In this document: one piece after another, positions 46,585 through 60,002 of the stretch
Position numbering within the stretch: the stretch's first letter is position 1
Layout: every line of letters starts with the position of its first letter
NCBI GenBank assembly: GCA_013398015.1
Contig: VZRR01014174.1
Span: 63,813 to 127,812, forward strand
DNA from: Oreocharis arfaki
Lineage: Eukaryota > Chordata > Aves > Passeriformes > Paramythiidae
Reading direction: 5' to 3'
DNA: 64,000 nt
Notes under the pieces: model-generated
Databases searched by the model: none
What the model was told of the DNA's origin: nothing
Seen by the model: the letters and a program-made list of their open reading frames with translations, nothing else
Program-made: the position numbers and the translations under genes

Positions 46585-49500
46585 GGAGTACAATAAGTGT
46601 AGGAAGGTGTCTTATGGTCCTCCGATCCCACTTACCTTAAACAACAAGAGAAATTAGACTGAAAGGAAGTTAGTATAGTATAAAAATATGCCCTAATTAT
46701 GTCTCTGTTAGAAAAAGTATTCTCACTACAAAGTATTTGTGCACCTGAACAATTTTTCCGTTTTTGCCTTCCACGGTTTTTAAGCACTGCAACTTTTTTT
46801 TTTCTTAATGTGAATAGTAACAATTTCAGAAAAAATGCTTTAGAAGAATAAATAAGTAAACGTCAATGAGTGTTCCAAATCAATCATGAGCATTTCTGAG
46901 ATATGAAAGCACTGGGGCTTTGCAGAATGCAGCTCACTGGTATCAACTGCCTTGCCATGTGAAAAAGCAATATTCACACTTCTGATTTATCTGATGATAA
47001 TTCAAATTATCTCACTTTACCAGTGTCCTGATCTGTTAAAAAACTATGCAAAAACATGGATCAAATACCAGTTGTCCTGGTACAAAAGAATTTGATTTCA
47101 TTTATGATACGGGAGATCAGAATCTTGCTTAATCTTAGAATCACATTGAAGTTTACATTATGTCATTGACCAGAACACCTCAGACCATCTGCAGGCAGAT
47201 ATATTCTGCTAAATCTGGGAATGTGACAGTCCTTAAATGTATGCAGTTGTATAAAAACATGCTTATATTACATTAGAATGCATATGTGATGTTTTATTTA
47301 TATTCTATACACATTTTGACTATCCAGTTTATTAAGCAAATAAAATAGTGCCTATGGTAGTGCAAATTTTTATAGCTCTGTTTTCTCACTCTGCAAACTA
47401 ATTTCATATCCATGTATCAGCAGCAACTTAGCAGGACCCGAGACACAGAAACTATGAGTGGACAAAAGACACCTTAAGAAGCTACAAACCAAGAACCAGA
47501 AAAGCCTTTTAGCTGTAAGTCAGCAGACTTTTATGTCAAGCTTGGCTGACTAATTATTGCTTATAATTTGCATTAGGATTAATTAACTAATTAGAGAGGA
47601 ATGTCTGAAGGCAAAGTTATGGCTCTGCTTGTCAAGCTGAGGACTTTAATTATTCTGATATTTTTAATTATAATCAGCTGCTGAATGAGTATTACATTGT
47701 CAGCTACTATAGCTGGAGCTGCAGCGGGTTGGGGAGCTGCAGGAATTGTGGGTATGGTACCACCACTTCACCTGGAACCATGGAAAGGTAATGCCAACTA
47801 GGCAAATACAATAGGAAAGCCTTCTGGCTTCAGTACTCACTAAAAGCCTGTACACAGCACTATGCAAACTGTGGCAGTTCAGGGTAATGTATCCTTTTAC
47901 AAGCAAGAGAGCAACTTTTCCTTGGGAATGATCCCATGCCTTATATTCTTTTTTGTTTAAATGCCTTCTTGGTGAGCTGGAATTGTCTCTTGATCACTAG
48001 ACACACTTATCTTGATGCATATTGCTTTGGTAAACTTAAAGTACAAGAGACAGTAAAGAAAACACAGCCCAGACCTGGTACAGATAAAAAAACCCACTTC
48101 TTTCTACCCTCGTGTCTCTGGTACAATTTAGGTGGTTATTTAAGACATGCTGAACCATCATAGTCCAAGTGCTGACAATGTAAGTGTCAAAGTTTGGACA
48201 TAACCCAGGTGACAGGATTTCACCTTTCAACATTTAAATGCTTGAATTTCAGCAAGGAAACAACCAGAGGAGTTGTGGTGAAGTCTGCTTCAGCCCTTAG
48301 CTAATCTCTTCCCCCAAGTTCCCATTTTTACAATGTTAGAATTCAAGCAGAGGCTGTGAGATTATATCTCTTGAGGATTTAGGGAACCCCAACATGTCCC
48401 TGCTCCAATCACAGAAGATTTTCAGTGCTGCAAGGAGGAGAAGCCCTATCCATTGCAGAACAGCGTCGTTTCTGAGACACAACATATCTGATTTGCTTTC
48501 CAAGAATTCTGTGATATCTTGGCTTAAGGGCTTGATCTCACAACCATGTCAGGAGTAAGTTTGTTCAGCAATTTATTGAGGCCACTCCTCTCCTGAGTCT
48601 TTCGATGATAACCACCACCACAGCATATGGACACTTCATTATCCTCAACAGATACAATCTCACAGCCCCTGCATCAATACTCACGTTTTAAAAATGGAAA
48701 CTGGAGAATAGATTAACTAAGGGCTGGAAAAGTTTTCCCTAAAACTCCTCCGATTATTCCTTTGCTGAACTTTAAGCCCTTAGACATCAAAAGCTGCAAT
48801 CCTGTCACTTGGGTTAAATCCAAACTTGGATATTGATGTTTTCAGCTCTTGGATAATGATGGTTCAGTATGTTTTAAATAACCACTTAAATTGTCTGTAC
48901 CACTTCTAAAAATTTTGGTCTGCCTAATGGTGATGCTTTCATATTCTTATTGATTAGGCACATTTACAGAGCAGTCTAACCTGACTTTCTTCTGCCAAGA
49001 GTATAAGGAATCAGTATGGAACACCGGATATTTTGGGATGCAAATCATTCTATTTAAGGGAGGCAAATATGATTACTTCCTATTTCTGTAAGTTTTAGTT
49101 GCCGGGCTATTCAGTATCTTCTCTTGGGTGCTTGAGGAGGAGAGAAGACAAAATCCATTAAGTTATATAGAAAATAGAGTAGAGGAAGGCTAACTCAGGC
49201 TGGTAATTAGGGTGTTCAGCTGAGAAAGGGTCACAATTCTGGATAATATCCTCCAGATGCGTGAGTCTGCTACACTAGGCCTTCAGGGATTAGGAAACCA
49301 ACACAGTCCTGGAGACCGGACCTTGGAGTACTTCGTTCTTCCCTTAACTGCATATAGCAAAAGCAACATTTCAAGTTTCAGTGGAACTGAAATTAGTATG
49401 TTTAGGATTGGGCAGTCCTGAAAAATGGGCAGACTCTGTCATTGTCAAGGGATTAAGGGCTTTCGGCCTGCAACCTAATTTAGCAAAAACTGGAGGTGGA

Positions 49501-51643
49501 TGAGCCCCACACCAAATCTCTCTTTGCCGAGAGTTCTCAATGCGTTCTGTTCAACACGCAGAGGAATGAGGTCCCCAGAGTGCAAGGAGTCTCACCTAAG
49601 TTCCAAATATGATACGGATGTGTAGATCAGTCTCCACTGAGTACAGAGGGACCCTGGGACAATTTCATCCCAATCTGAGGCATTATCTGAGGCAATCCCA
49701 TTAGTTAAATGGAGTGAACCTAAATGCACGTGTAAACCCAATTACGATTTAGAAAACTGTCAATTCTATTATTTTAACTGCTTGTCCTAGTTAGTGGGGA
49801 TAGGGTTCACCTGACTTAACATTAACCACACATCCTACCTCCTCCTCACAGACAGTGGAAAAATTTCCTTCTATATCTTCACTCATTTCACACTACAGAA
49901 AATTCCTGAAAGAGCAGAAGTGATCACATCCAATATCTGTGAAATGGAACAGGTTGAAAAAAAAAATGTTCTAAATTTTTCAGTTAGGAGATCACTTGAG
50001 GGGTACAAATGGCATGAAATAGAAAATTCCTGAAAGGAAAGATATATCAGTCTGCAGGTGAGATTTAGACAGACACCTCCTAGGAAAACTGAAGCCCAGG
50101 ATCACAAATTACCAGTGACCAAACAAAATCTGTGTCAATTTGTGAATTGTATTTTCGGGGAAGTTCTGAACAAAAGTCTAATGATATAATTCTAAACTTA
50201 AGATGCAAAATATGTAGAATACAACACTGAATCTCAAATGCTGATTTCCCAAGGTCCCATTATAAACGTTCAGAAGATTAAAGTCTTGAATTGAAGCCTC
50301 AGAAAAGGAACTTCTAAGGCTTCCTAAGTCCCAGAATAAATATTTATTGCCCATATTCCTCAATTAAAAAATCCCTCAGGTTCCCATGTGTTTGTTGGAC
50401 CTTGCCTTAAAAGCCAGACAAACAACCAAACAAAACCAATAGAAACCAACTCAGGAATTGCTTTGGATGGCACAGAACATAAAGGTGAACAAAACCTGCT
50501 GGACATGCCTCCTCTTTCTCACTCTATCCATTAAATAGCTTCAAATGAAAAGGTAAAGAAAATAGTTCTTTCTGACCACATTGTGATTGTAAAAAAAATG
50601 ACCCCACAAACATTCATCCGTTTTAACGCCCCAGTGCACAAATTATCACTTCACACTCTAGCTTGGCCTAATATAACTCTCAGCTCTTCCCAGTGGGAAC
50701 TTTTAGTAATAATAGCAGTTTTCCAACATTATGCAATTCCCAAAGTGAAGATATTTTGACTGTGCTGTTTTTTGTAATCCTGCATGTTTAGACAGGGATC
50801 TTGTGTGACCCAGCAAAGAGGGAAGTAGAGGAGGGGGAAAATATGGAAAGTAGGGATCATGTATTTGTCCATTAGCTCATGCTAAGACAACAAAATTCAC
50901 AGTTTTTCACACTGTTTGAAAGTTTTGAGTAATCCCTATTGAAGAAAAAAAGAAGCTTATATAGCCCTCTCCTCTGTAATCATAAACAAACAAATGTACT
51001 AAAAAATACTAAAGAAAACAAAAATCAAAATTCATAATGTCAGCAAATGTGGAGCATTTCTATGTATTACCTAATTTAAAAAATAAGATGTTAGTGCCGT
51101 TTTGGGATCCATGCTCCTCTCTGAACACCGTGTAAAATAATTGTGTGTGTGTGCACTCTGAAACAGCATATTTCTATTTAAGAAATTAAGGGATAACATC
51201 ATGCTGGCAAGATATTTACTCAGAGCATACCTCCAAAAAGCAGAATATGTTATAGTCCAAATGTATGCACATGTTTAAAAAGTTAATGTTTTAAGCTTTC
51301 TGCCTCCTAGCCAAGTATATCTAATCTAATTAGTGCTTTCCAGCCAAACATGGCCATAAGCAGGCCCAGAGTACTTTGACGACTCTTTAAAAGACACTGC
51401 TCACCTCAGGCCTTTCCTGCTCCTCAGTCTATCCAAAAATTTTGAATGTACCTTGCAAAATGTGGCTTAGTTTTGTGAGTTTGTTGCTGTTTAACTTCAT
51501 ATTGCTACAAGTGAACTTAAAATGTCCAGACTTTATCCCTTCACTCGTGTATGAATTGTCCTATACCAAGGTGAGAAAACAGATCATCAAGGTATCCTGG
51601 CATTAGAGCAATTCAAAATATTTGGTAGCATTTCTACACTGGT
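46585..51643. other. Longest repeat-poor interval but one, no gene seen
   Basis: Five kilobases with no recognisable CR1 or LTR. The stretch 47540-47735 is described separately. Elsewhere AT-rich unique sequence; A run near 49955-49965. Frames do not exceed 75 codons and none is recognisable. Confidence 0.45.
47540..47735. promoter_or_regulatory. Candidate enhancer: homeodomain / POU / E-box cluster
   Basis: Within about 130 bases there are TAATTA at 47551-47556, ATTTGCAT (reverse of the POU octamer ATGCAAAT) at 47566-47573, TTAATTAA at 47579-47586, CTAATTAG at 47587-47594, TAATTA at 47648-47653 and 47665-47670, and the E-box CAGCTG at 47675-47680. The region is not simple low complexity and sits in a repeat-poor interval. 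Such clusters are typical of conserved developmental enhancers. Function is inferred from motifs only; AT-rich DNA can produce TAATTA by chance. Confidence 0.35.
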
Positions 51644-51733
51644 TTAGTGGCAGGTGTTGCTGCCCATGGCAGGGGGTTGGAACCAGATAACCTTTAAGGT
51701 CCCTTACAAGCCAGATTATTCTGTGGTTCTATG
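51644..51733 (+). mobile_element. CR1 LINE 3' end, short
   Basis: GTGTTGCTGCCCATGGCAGG, GGGTTGGAACCAGATAACC, TAAGGTCCCTTACAAGCC and the tail ATTCTGTGGTTCTATG. The last ~90 bases of a plus-strand CR1. Confidence 0.9.
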
Positions 51734-52111
51734 AAAAACCCAAAGGTGCACATCAGCCAGTCCCTGAAAACATTTCTGTTCTGGGTATGACAAGATTATT
51801 ATGAAATAATAAAAATAATACATGAAATGTGGGCATTCATGACTTGGAAAAGAAAATGAAGAAATGGTTGGAAAAAGTGGAATTCACCTAATCTACTTAA
51901 GTAATTCACCCTTTCAGGTATCAATTTATGATGGTGGGTAGAACATCAAGAGTTCCAACAGACTACACAGATTGACCAGCCCATGTGGCACTACCTATGC
52001 TGCAAACACATGCAGCTCTTTGGGGTACAATATATTGTTGAGAACTAACTTTTAGTTGGTTCTAAAAGGTGAGGTGGAGTAAATGACTTGTCACATGCTC
52101 CTTACATGCAC
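51734..52111. other. Non-coding spacer
   Basis: Unique sequence between two CR1 copies; nothing recognised. Confidence 0.5.
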
Positions 52112-52578
52112 ACAGAATCACGGAAGGGTTGGAAGGCACCACAGAGGGGTCATCTGGTCCCACCTCCCTGCTCCAGCAGGGCCATCCCAGAGCACAGGGC
52201 ACAGAATTGTGTCCAGAGGGGTCTGGAGTATCCCCAGTGAGGGAGACTCCACCCCCTCCCTGGACAATCTGTTCAGGGCTCGGTCACTGCACAGGAAAGT
52301 TCTGCCTCATGTCCAGGTGGAACGTGCTGGGATCAGTTCCTGCCCGTTCCTCTGGTGCCATTGCTGGGCCCCGGAGCAGAGCCTGGGCCCTGCTCTGAGC
52401 CCTCCCTGCACACAGGGACACACAGGGCTGAGGGCCCCTCTCAGCTGGGGCTCCTCTCGAGGCTGAACAGCCCCAGCTCCCTCAGCCTTTCCCCGTCAGG
52501 GACATGCTCCAGTCCCTTCATCATCTTTGTCACCCTGTGCTGGACCCATTCCAGGGGCTCCACATCTCTCTTGTACTT
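52112..52578 (-). mobile_element. CR1 LINE, ~470-base 3' copy, GC-rich
   Basis: CAGAATCACGGAAGGGTTGG, CATCTGGTCCCACCTCCCTG, GAGGGAGACTCCACCCCC, TGGACAATCTGTTCAGGGC, CATGTCCAGGTGGAACGTGC, GAGGCTGAACAGCCCCAGC, TCCCTCAGCCTTTCCCCG, CATGCTCCAGTCCCTTCATC, CTCTCTTGTACTT. The blocks are in CR1 minus-strand order but of a different subfamily from the GGCCTTGAACACTTCC-type copies. Looks relatively intact. The plus-strand frames here (127, 89 and 91 codons) are antisense to the repeat; the minus 65-codon frame is residual ORF2. Confidence 0.93.
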
Positions 52579-54293
52579 TTCACTGAAAATAAACTTGTTT
52601 TTTCCTTCTCTGAGCTTCTCAGAAACATGAAACATCAATACAGAAAAAGTAAGGCATCATAGTTTTGCAGCTACAAAGAAAAACATTCTTTGGTAGTTTG
52701 AAATTTGTTTTATTGACTTTTTCCATAGCTTTGGGAAATAAAAGCAAAATATTTAGTTAACAGAAATGAAATACTTTGTAGAATTACTTCCAAAAGGACT
52801 TAGGGGCAAGAGAAGGCCTCCACTATTGTCACTTTTCGTGATCCAGCCTGGACTACAGAGAAAAAAAAAATATTTTTCAATCTAAGGAATATAAATTAAT
52901 TGTTTTCAGTGTTTTCTGATGTGTTGTGGGGACAGGGGAGGAGGTGAAAGGGGAGGAGTTATTGATCTGTATAGTTTTACCTTTTCTTCAACTGCGAAAG
53001 AAGTTTACAAAAATCTGTTAAATGCACATGCTAGGTGAATAAGGTAAAGATCACCAAATGGAGCTGATTTCTGCCCAGGGCCAAGGAAAATTGTATGGAA
53101 TCATTCTGGAATCATCAAGGATTTATTGCCTTGTTGCATTTCATCATTGGATTCAATGACACAGGTGGGTTCCTTGCAACTCAGGGTATTTTCTGATTCT
53201 ATAATTTCTACACATTTTGTGTGAACCTCGGTAAATTTTGAGATCCATGTGTTGTCCAACACGAGTTTCAGAATGAAAATTTTTGAATTCTTATGACAGT
53301 TTTATTTTCCAAGAGGTGTTCTATACTTCTGAACAATTAAATAGCAAACCATATCAGGATTATTGTCTGTGAATTTGCTGAGGAAGAGAGGCAAGATAGG
53401 AAGAAAAAAACATTAGGGAAGAGGTCATAAGATAACAACCGAACACAGCAAATTCTTGGAATCAGAAAATCTTTCATAAAACCTTTCTCCTTTGTCAACA
53501 CCCCCTGATTTAAGGATCGAGACAACATTTGTATAAATCATAGCTTCAAAATCAGTGTTTTTCTTTAGCTGTTATTATCCATTCTGAGGCTTTTGTTTTG
53601 TCATCCAAAACCGTGCTTGAGTATGTGAAATCAATAAGAAAACAAAAATTATTAATGGATATTATTACTTTTCATTCTTGCTTCCCATTTGATCAGCAAA
53701 TGTCTAAAATGAGAAGGGAAGCGGTTGTTAGGACTATCCTGTCAGTCCCTACAGATTTCAGGCAGGAATCAGGTTTTCTTTTTCTTCTTGTTTTGAATGC
53801 ACAATATTTAGTCTTCCTCTATTTGTTTAGGTTTAAATAAGATAAAGAAGTAAGAAACATTTTTCAGCCCATAATCAGACAAACATGCAGACATTTATGT
53901 GATTATCAATGCTCCATAGAACTACTCCATTTTTTAATTGGTGTTTTCCATCTTTTTTTTTTCATTTATAAACAAGTTGTGTCTTAGCTGAAGCAGTTCT
54001 TCACTGCATTGATAGCACTCTGATGTCTGCAGCTGTAATGGATCTTGAAATTTCCTAGGAAGTTTAAAAAGCTGTAAAACATTTTTTAATAAAATAAAAA
54101 CTCATAGGTATCTCTTTTGAATTGAATTCAACAGCATTTTATTCTGACAAAATTAAATTATTTGGTTTTGAATCCAACAACAGACACATTTTCAATATTT
54201 TTTCCACATTTTCAAGAAGGATAAAAAAAAATTAAAAAAACATCTCAATGAAAACTCAAAGAAGAGAGATCTCTACTAGGGAAAAAGAAAATT
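52579..54293. other. Non-coding, no feature seen
   Basis: AT-rich unique sequence with A runs at about 52861 and 54225-54240. The 80-codon plus frame at 53598-53840 is not recognisable. Confidence 0.45.
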
Positions 54294-54505
54294 GTAGAAT
54301 CATAGAATCACAGAATGGTTTGTGTTGGAAGGCACCTTAAAGTTCATTCAGTTCCAGGCCTCCTGCCATGGACAGGGACAACTTCCACTATCCCAGGTAG
54401 CTCCAAGCTCCATCCGACCCGTCTTTGGACATTTCCAGGAATGGGCCAGCCACAGTTTCTCCAACCTCACAGGGAAGAACTTCTCCCCCAATGTGCAAGT
54501 GGAGC
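54294..54505 (-). mobile_element. CR1 LINE 3' fragment
   Basis: GTAGAATCATAGAATCACAG, GTTTGTGTTGGAAGGCACC, CTGCCATGGACAGGGACAAC, CTATCCCAGGTAGCTCC, GGACATTTCCAGGAATGGG, GGAAGAACTTCTCCCCCAAT. Minus-strand CR1, ~210 bases. A short inverted repeat (ATCTCAG / CTGAGAT at 54589-54605) lies downstream. Confidence 0.94.
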
Positions 54506-54724
54506 TTTCATATATCTTTAAAAAAGATGGCTAAATATTTTTCACCCTCCAGAAGAAAGAACTCAGTAAAATCAAGAGGACTTTGAGAATCTCAGAATCT
54601 GAGATCAGAATCTGATTTTTCAGCTTATATCAATTTTATGAGTGAAAGAACCTCACCTTACCAAATGAAGGAAACTGCAGAATTATCCAATGAACATTCC
54701 TTGATCTATTTCCTGCTAATTTCA

Positions 54725-54785
54725 TAAAGTCACAAAATTGTCAAGATTGGACAAGACCTCCACGAACATCAAGTCCAACCTATGA
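54725..54785 (-). mobile_element. CR1-like 3' end, short and old
   Basis: AAAGTCACAAAATTGTCAAG, ATTGGACAAGACCTCCACG and AACATCAAGTCCAACC follow the CR1 subfamily form with AAGACCTCTAAGATCATCAA before the tail. About 60 bases, minus strand. Confidence 0.65.
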
Positions 54786-56059
54786 GAAGGACATCAAGAG
54801 ATCTGTTTATATAGACAGAGGAGGATCCATTGCAGTCTGGGCTGAAAAGTAGTAAAGAATCAAGAAGTTTGTTGTGAGACACTCTGGTTTCTAGACTGGG
54901 TGATGCTATGGGAGAAGGAAAAGAAGAAATCCAGAGGGGTTCAGGTTTCAGAAAAGAGTGAAGTGAGAAGGGGCTGATGTGCAAGTCAAGGGTATAAATT
55001 TGTTTTCACAGTTACCCTGGGGTCACCACACCAGTCTTCCCCTGGTACTTTGATTCACTCACATCAGGTATTCACCAGCTCCTCACCAGGGTCCTGATTT
55101 TTCATTGCCAATGGAGGCCACTAATTGCAATATTCTCACAACTTCAGTGTGGTGCTGTCAAACAGCACCAGTAAGAGAGCCAAGGGGAGTCTGCAGGCAA
55201 TGCCATCCTCACAATGAGTGTCTCCCATCACCAGGCGCTCTGGCATTCTTACATCCCTAAAAATTAAAACCTACAAAATTAATCATTTCCCTTAGATAGC
55301 TAGATAAATCCTTGCCTGCAAGATCTGTGTGCTGGGGGTGTTCCTTAATGCCATATAAATGCTTAGCCATGGGCTTGCCTGGGTAATCACGCCTAAACTC
55401 TGCCCTGGAGGCAACCAAAGCTGGCACTGATGAGCCACTGGAAGGAGCAAATTGCATGTTTAGATTAAACATAACTTGCAGATCTTTTCCGTGGAATTAT
55501 CCACTCTAAGAGGTACTGTTTGGGTCTATTTCTGTTTTATTCAAATTGAAAAATAAAATCTGTTATCCACCATAGGTGCTGTTATACCAAATAGACCTTT
55601 GGTATAAAAAAGAAATTAGATTTCTAGCATTGGTAATTATAAACCTTTTCTAAAAAAAAATTAAGCCAACTCACATACCTTAGGCTGGATAATGAATTAT
55701 ATTTTGTGGTATGCTGGCAAGGACCTTAGGATATTTTTCACCTTCTTTTATTGCACTGAGAAAAACATCAGGCAGACATTTGCTGCACAAAAGATTTCCT
55801 GGGCAGGGATATTGGGGGACTATTAATCCCTCTCATCTTCAAAGGTACTTTCAATGCATTTTGATTTTCTTTTAGGAAAGTGCAACTAAACAAGAGAGAA
55901 TGAATTTTATGTGACTTTTGCCCTGGATTCTCAGAGAAGGGTTTCTATCCTATAGGATATCTATATAGGATACAGAATAGCCATTAAAGAACTAATTTTA
56001 TATTTTCCCCTCTTCAAGCATTCAATACAAAGGAAACCCTTAAAAATTCTCATCTCTCA

Positions 56060-56640
56060 TATTCTTTGCCCAGATGAAAACTCCCCGCGCTTTTGTCCAT
56101 GTAAACACAGAATTAGTCTCCTGCAAGTTTAGGTGGTGGCAGTTCCTGAACACAGTCATATTTTGCAGATAACAGGATTAGCTTGGATGTGGGTAATAAG
56201 TTGGTGAATCTCCCCCTGGCCATTTCTCAACACTGTGAGAGCACTAATCCTTTATGCTTTGATGTCTTCTAGTTTTCCATCAGGTGCAGCTCGGCACTTT
56301 TGTCCTGGGGCAGTCAGCGCTCTTATAAGATCTCATAGTGTCCTCATTAGCTGCGCCTATTTACCCAGCCAGCCTGTTGAACCCAATTTATAGTTTATGT
56401 GATTAATTCCCAAAGTACAGTAAACCCTAGCTTTAAGGCTCTCTATTATATGGCTGCATCTCATATAAGGGCAAACACTAGCTACTGCTCTTTTGTTATA
56501 TGGCTTCACTATATATATAAAACTGCAATAATTTTGCTCTCAACTACACATTAAACGTCATTATATGCATGTTCTTTCAGACATACAGGCTATAAAAATG
56601 TTGCAAGTTGGATCATAAAGAAACATTCATGCACAAAAGT
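56060..56640. other. Possible conserved non-coding element
   Basis: Repeat-free, with GGATTAGC and CACTAATCC (bicoid/OTX-like TAATCC cores on both strands), GATTAATTCCC, and several TATATGG / ATATAAGG words resembling but not matching CArG boxes. Composition is mixed rather than simple. The assignment is an impression that only alignment could confirm. Confidence 0.2.
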
Positions 56641-58059
56641 AATTTTTTGCTGTTTTCTGGTTTTGTTTTAAAAATCCATGTCTTTACCATTTTATATTAC
56701 AATTATTGATATTGTTGAGTAAGTCCTATAATTTAGAACTGTTTACCCATGGAATTGCAGGTGACAAAGGCTTAGCAGCCATAGTAGCAGCCCATAACCA
56801 CTGGCACAGTTTTTTTTTTTAAACATGAGGGGTTTGTAGATAAAAGACGTTGTGAATTTTTATGCAGTCATTTAAGTCAACTGATGACATCTGTCAACTC
56901 TGCTGTATTTCCTCCTATTGGGATATGGACGATGTGAGTTGGATTTCTGGTAATTTGCATGTGAAAGAACATTGTATCTTTTTTAAAAATAGATGATAAT
57001 TTCCATCTCTCTCTCCTCATGGGTTCATAGGCAGAGGCATCCTGCAGGTCCTTTTTTTAGCATTTTTCCAGCCTCTAGTTTAAAAAAACCCCACAGCTCC
57101 TCGGAAGTCTCAGCTACACTGGATGATCCCAGTCACAGAAGCAAAACACAAAACCAGAAAATCTCAAAGTATTTTGGCTAAGATGCTCTAAGTGCTGAGC
57201 CGAGAGGAAAAGAGAAAAGCTCTGTTGAATGGCACCATTCAGTGGGAGCACAGGTAACCAAAGCTGTTTGTTTAAGCAAAGAGATCCAACTCCCCATACG
57301 AAGACCACATCTGAAAAAAGTTGACACACACCAAAAAAACCCTACAAATATCAGAAGTCTGAACTGTTACTTTAAAGCACTTTGTACGGATGGAAAACAT
57401 CTAGCTCTGGTCCCTGAAATCTAATTTTGATTTTAAATCATGTCTGGTCTGTTTTGTTCAGTAGTCTTAGTTCTGTCTGGTAACTGGTATGGGATCCCAA
57501 CCAGCCACAAAATATCCTTCTTCCCTGGAAACCCCAGGGAAGATAGGCTGGAGCTCTGTGACCTTCCCTTAAGCGATCTAAGCAATACATCTTGAACTCG
57601 ACCTGGAGTGATGAACCACCTGGAAGGGCAACAGAATTATTTAAACCTGAAGCCCTTTTGGCCATTGGTATTTCCAACGAGACCAATCTACACTAATGCC
57701 TATCTACAAAGATCTGGTATGGGACATCCGACATGGATATGGTCCACACATTTATATGTATATAGAACCTGATAACTAATATTTATTTTAAAATATTAGT
57801 TAGGTGCACATGAATATATATATTTATACATAAAACGAAACAAAACAAGAGATGCTAAGGCATCTCATGGGAATATAAAGGCTTTATGCGTCACTCTTCC
57901 CCAATTCACCTTGTTTCTCCAAAAAAAGCAGAGAGATTCCCTTTGACTGAACATTAGTCCCAAGATGTAAATGTTTGGGTACAAGAAGATTTCACAGAAA
58001 AATAATTGATCAATGTTCTGGCATATTAGGGAGGTAATTTCTGATTTTTGATTGAACTT

Positions 58060-58085
58060 AATTTAAGCTTTATTGAGCTTAAATT
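58060..58085. repeat. AT-rich inverted repeat
   Basis: AATTTAAGCT (58060-58069) and AGCTTAAATT (58076-58085) are perfect reverse complements separated by TTATTG. AATTTAAGCTT recurs immediately downstream, so the hairpin could shift register. Confidence 0.9.
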
Positions 58086-60002
58086 TAAGCTTCTTTCAGT
58101 AGAGGCTTTTGTTGCAAATGACGTCTTCAGGTCTTGGGCAGATGTTTTGAACATGGCCATGCACGACGGGACAATGGCATGTGCTGGATTTTTCAGCTGT
58201 TCCTGCTCACTGTTGGTCACGCTCTAAAAGCTTTTGACTCATAGATTGCTTGTGTATATTTATTTCTGCACAGAGAGTTCTGGAGAGGATCTGTTTCTTC
58301 TTGAAATCTTCGCAACAATTTTTTTTTTTTTTAAGTTCAGAAAAACAATTTTACGTAATTGTATTTATGTATACAATTTTTATATATAGACATCTTTAGT
58401 TCCATATATAAATAACATTAATATACTTGAAACATTTTATATATTTATGGCTTTATAGGATAAGGCAGTATACATCACTCTTCTATTAAGATTTTGAACA
58501 TTTAAGATTTTTTAATACAAAGGAATAAAACAACCTGAATCGAGTTCCAGCTTCTCTAGCAGTAAAATGGTATGGGTTAGTTTTTATTGTTCCAATGACC
58601 TTATGCTAAGGAATTTATTTTTCCTTTATTGAGTTGAAATGTTTTATAGGACAAAGGCAGGAAACTATGACACTTGAGCAGTCTCAGTGTACATTAAGCT
58701 ACTTTTTTGAGATACTGAATAATTGCCACTCAGAAATTGTGAACACCAGCAGTTCTGAAGTTCAAAAGCTGACCTATCACAGCACTGCACAATAAGCATG
58801 TTTTCCTTCCTCCTCTAATGTTGAGTTTTGCATTGACTACTCTGAAGGATACATCATGTCTTGGAATATATTCAGCAAAATTAATAAGTCCAATAAAAGA
58901 AGCAGATAACCTTATCAGTATTTCCTTGTGTAGGATCGTAGACTGAGGAAATGAGCATTTGTATGAGCTTTTATAAAACTCTGTTTCTTCAATAATATTG
59001 CTGAGTATATAATGGGAAATGAAAAAAGGAGATTGCACATGTAATGGAAATTTTCTGATTTGTATTCAAAATGTATGTTCACAGATACTTTGTAATATTT
59101 ACCAGTTCTAGTGAGCAGCACCTTGTTTCTCAATACTCTGTAAAAAAATGACCCACAAGGAGCATTTAATAAATTAATGATCCATAAATAAGGAATATGT
59201 TGCAGGGTTCTTTGCAAAAGTTTCAACTGAGATTTTCAAGAATATGTAATATATTTAAGGTTTTAAATATTTATTTAGGTATCATAGGGAGTGATTTATT
59301 TATTTTTACAGTAAGTGTCCTGTTGGTCCTGGTTATGTCGAAAAGTTCCCCCTGTGGGAATGGTGTCAAAGCACTGGTATGAAAAAATTATGTATTATTG
59401 CAATAAAATTCCTTGTAATCATAGTACTGCAGGTGCTATGAGTAGGAAATTTAATACAAAGGGCAGCAAAGGTTATTGGTACAATAATAATAATAAAAGA
59501 AGAAAAGTGTTTCATATGTTTAGAATGGTTTTGGCCCAATGATCTCCTGGGGCTTTGTAAAGGAATTTGGATGACAATGCCACCACCCAAAAAACCAGAA
59601 GTAGCAGCACCATTCCAGAACACACAATGAATTGTTTGGAACCAGGAATCAGGAAACAATTCTCCTGTCTGTATGTCCCATGCTATTGCAGATTGCACCC
59701 ATAGATCTGAGAGGATAAACTACCTGTTAACATTTATTTCTTTGTGGGGAAATTCTTCAGGATAGCTTGCTCTTGGAAAATTTATTTTTGCTACTATTTT
59801 GCATATCCTTCCTGGAAATTTAAGATTCTGGTGTAGGTACTGGATCTCATGGTCTTTCTGGATTATAGTGTGTAATCTGTGCTCACTTCTGATGATGACT
59901 GAAAATCTGCTTAAGATCAGCTCTTAAGATCAGGTCGAGGGTATCCAAGCAGACTGTACTAAAACTGTCATGTATTTATTGTCTGGAGGCAATCTGAGTA
60001 GA

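Larger units (their letters stand above)
54786..60002. other. Repeat-poor interval; palindromes, AT-rich blocks, possible conserved stretch
   Basis: No transposon recognised. A perfect 14-base palindrome TATCCTATAGGATA lies at 55946-55959. The stretch 56060-56640 reads like conserved non-coding DNA. A ten-base inverted repeat lies at 58060-58085. 58317-58460 is AT-rich with a T run at 58319-58332. An octamer ATTTGCAT occurs at 56953-56960. Frames up to 110 codons (59366-59698, minus) have no recognisable domain. Confidence 0.4.

Noticed and set aside
52083..52630. Plus-strand frames of 127, 89 and 91 codons
   Set aside because: Antisense to the minus-strand CR1 at 52112-52578.
15565..56960. 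Isolated octamers ATGCAAAT/ATTTGCAT at 15565, 27432 and 56953 as regulatory sites by themselves
   Set aside because: A few such 8-mers are expected by chance in 64 kb of AT-rich DNA. Only the one at 47566, inside a dense cluster, was kept as evidence.
5573..59695. Similarity between 5573-5607 and 59665-59695 (both give QSAIAW on the minus strand)
   Set aside because: Only about 19 bases match with two differences and the flanks do not align; taken as chance.
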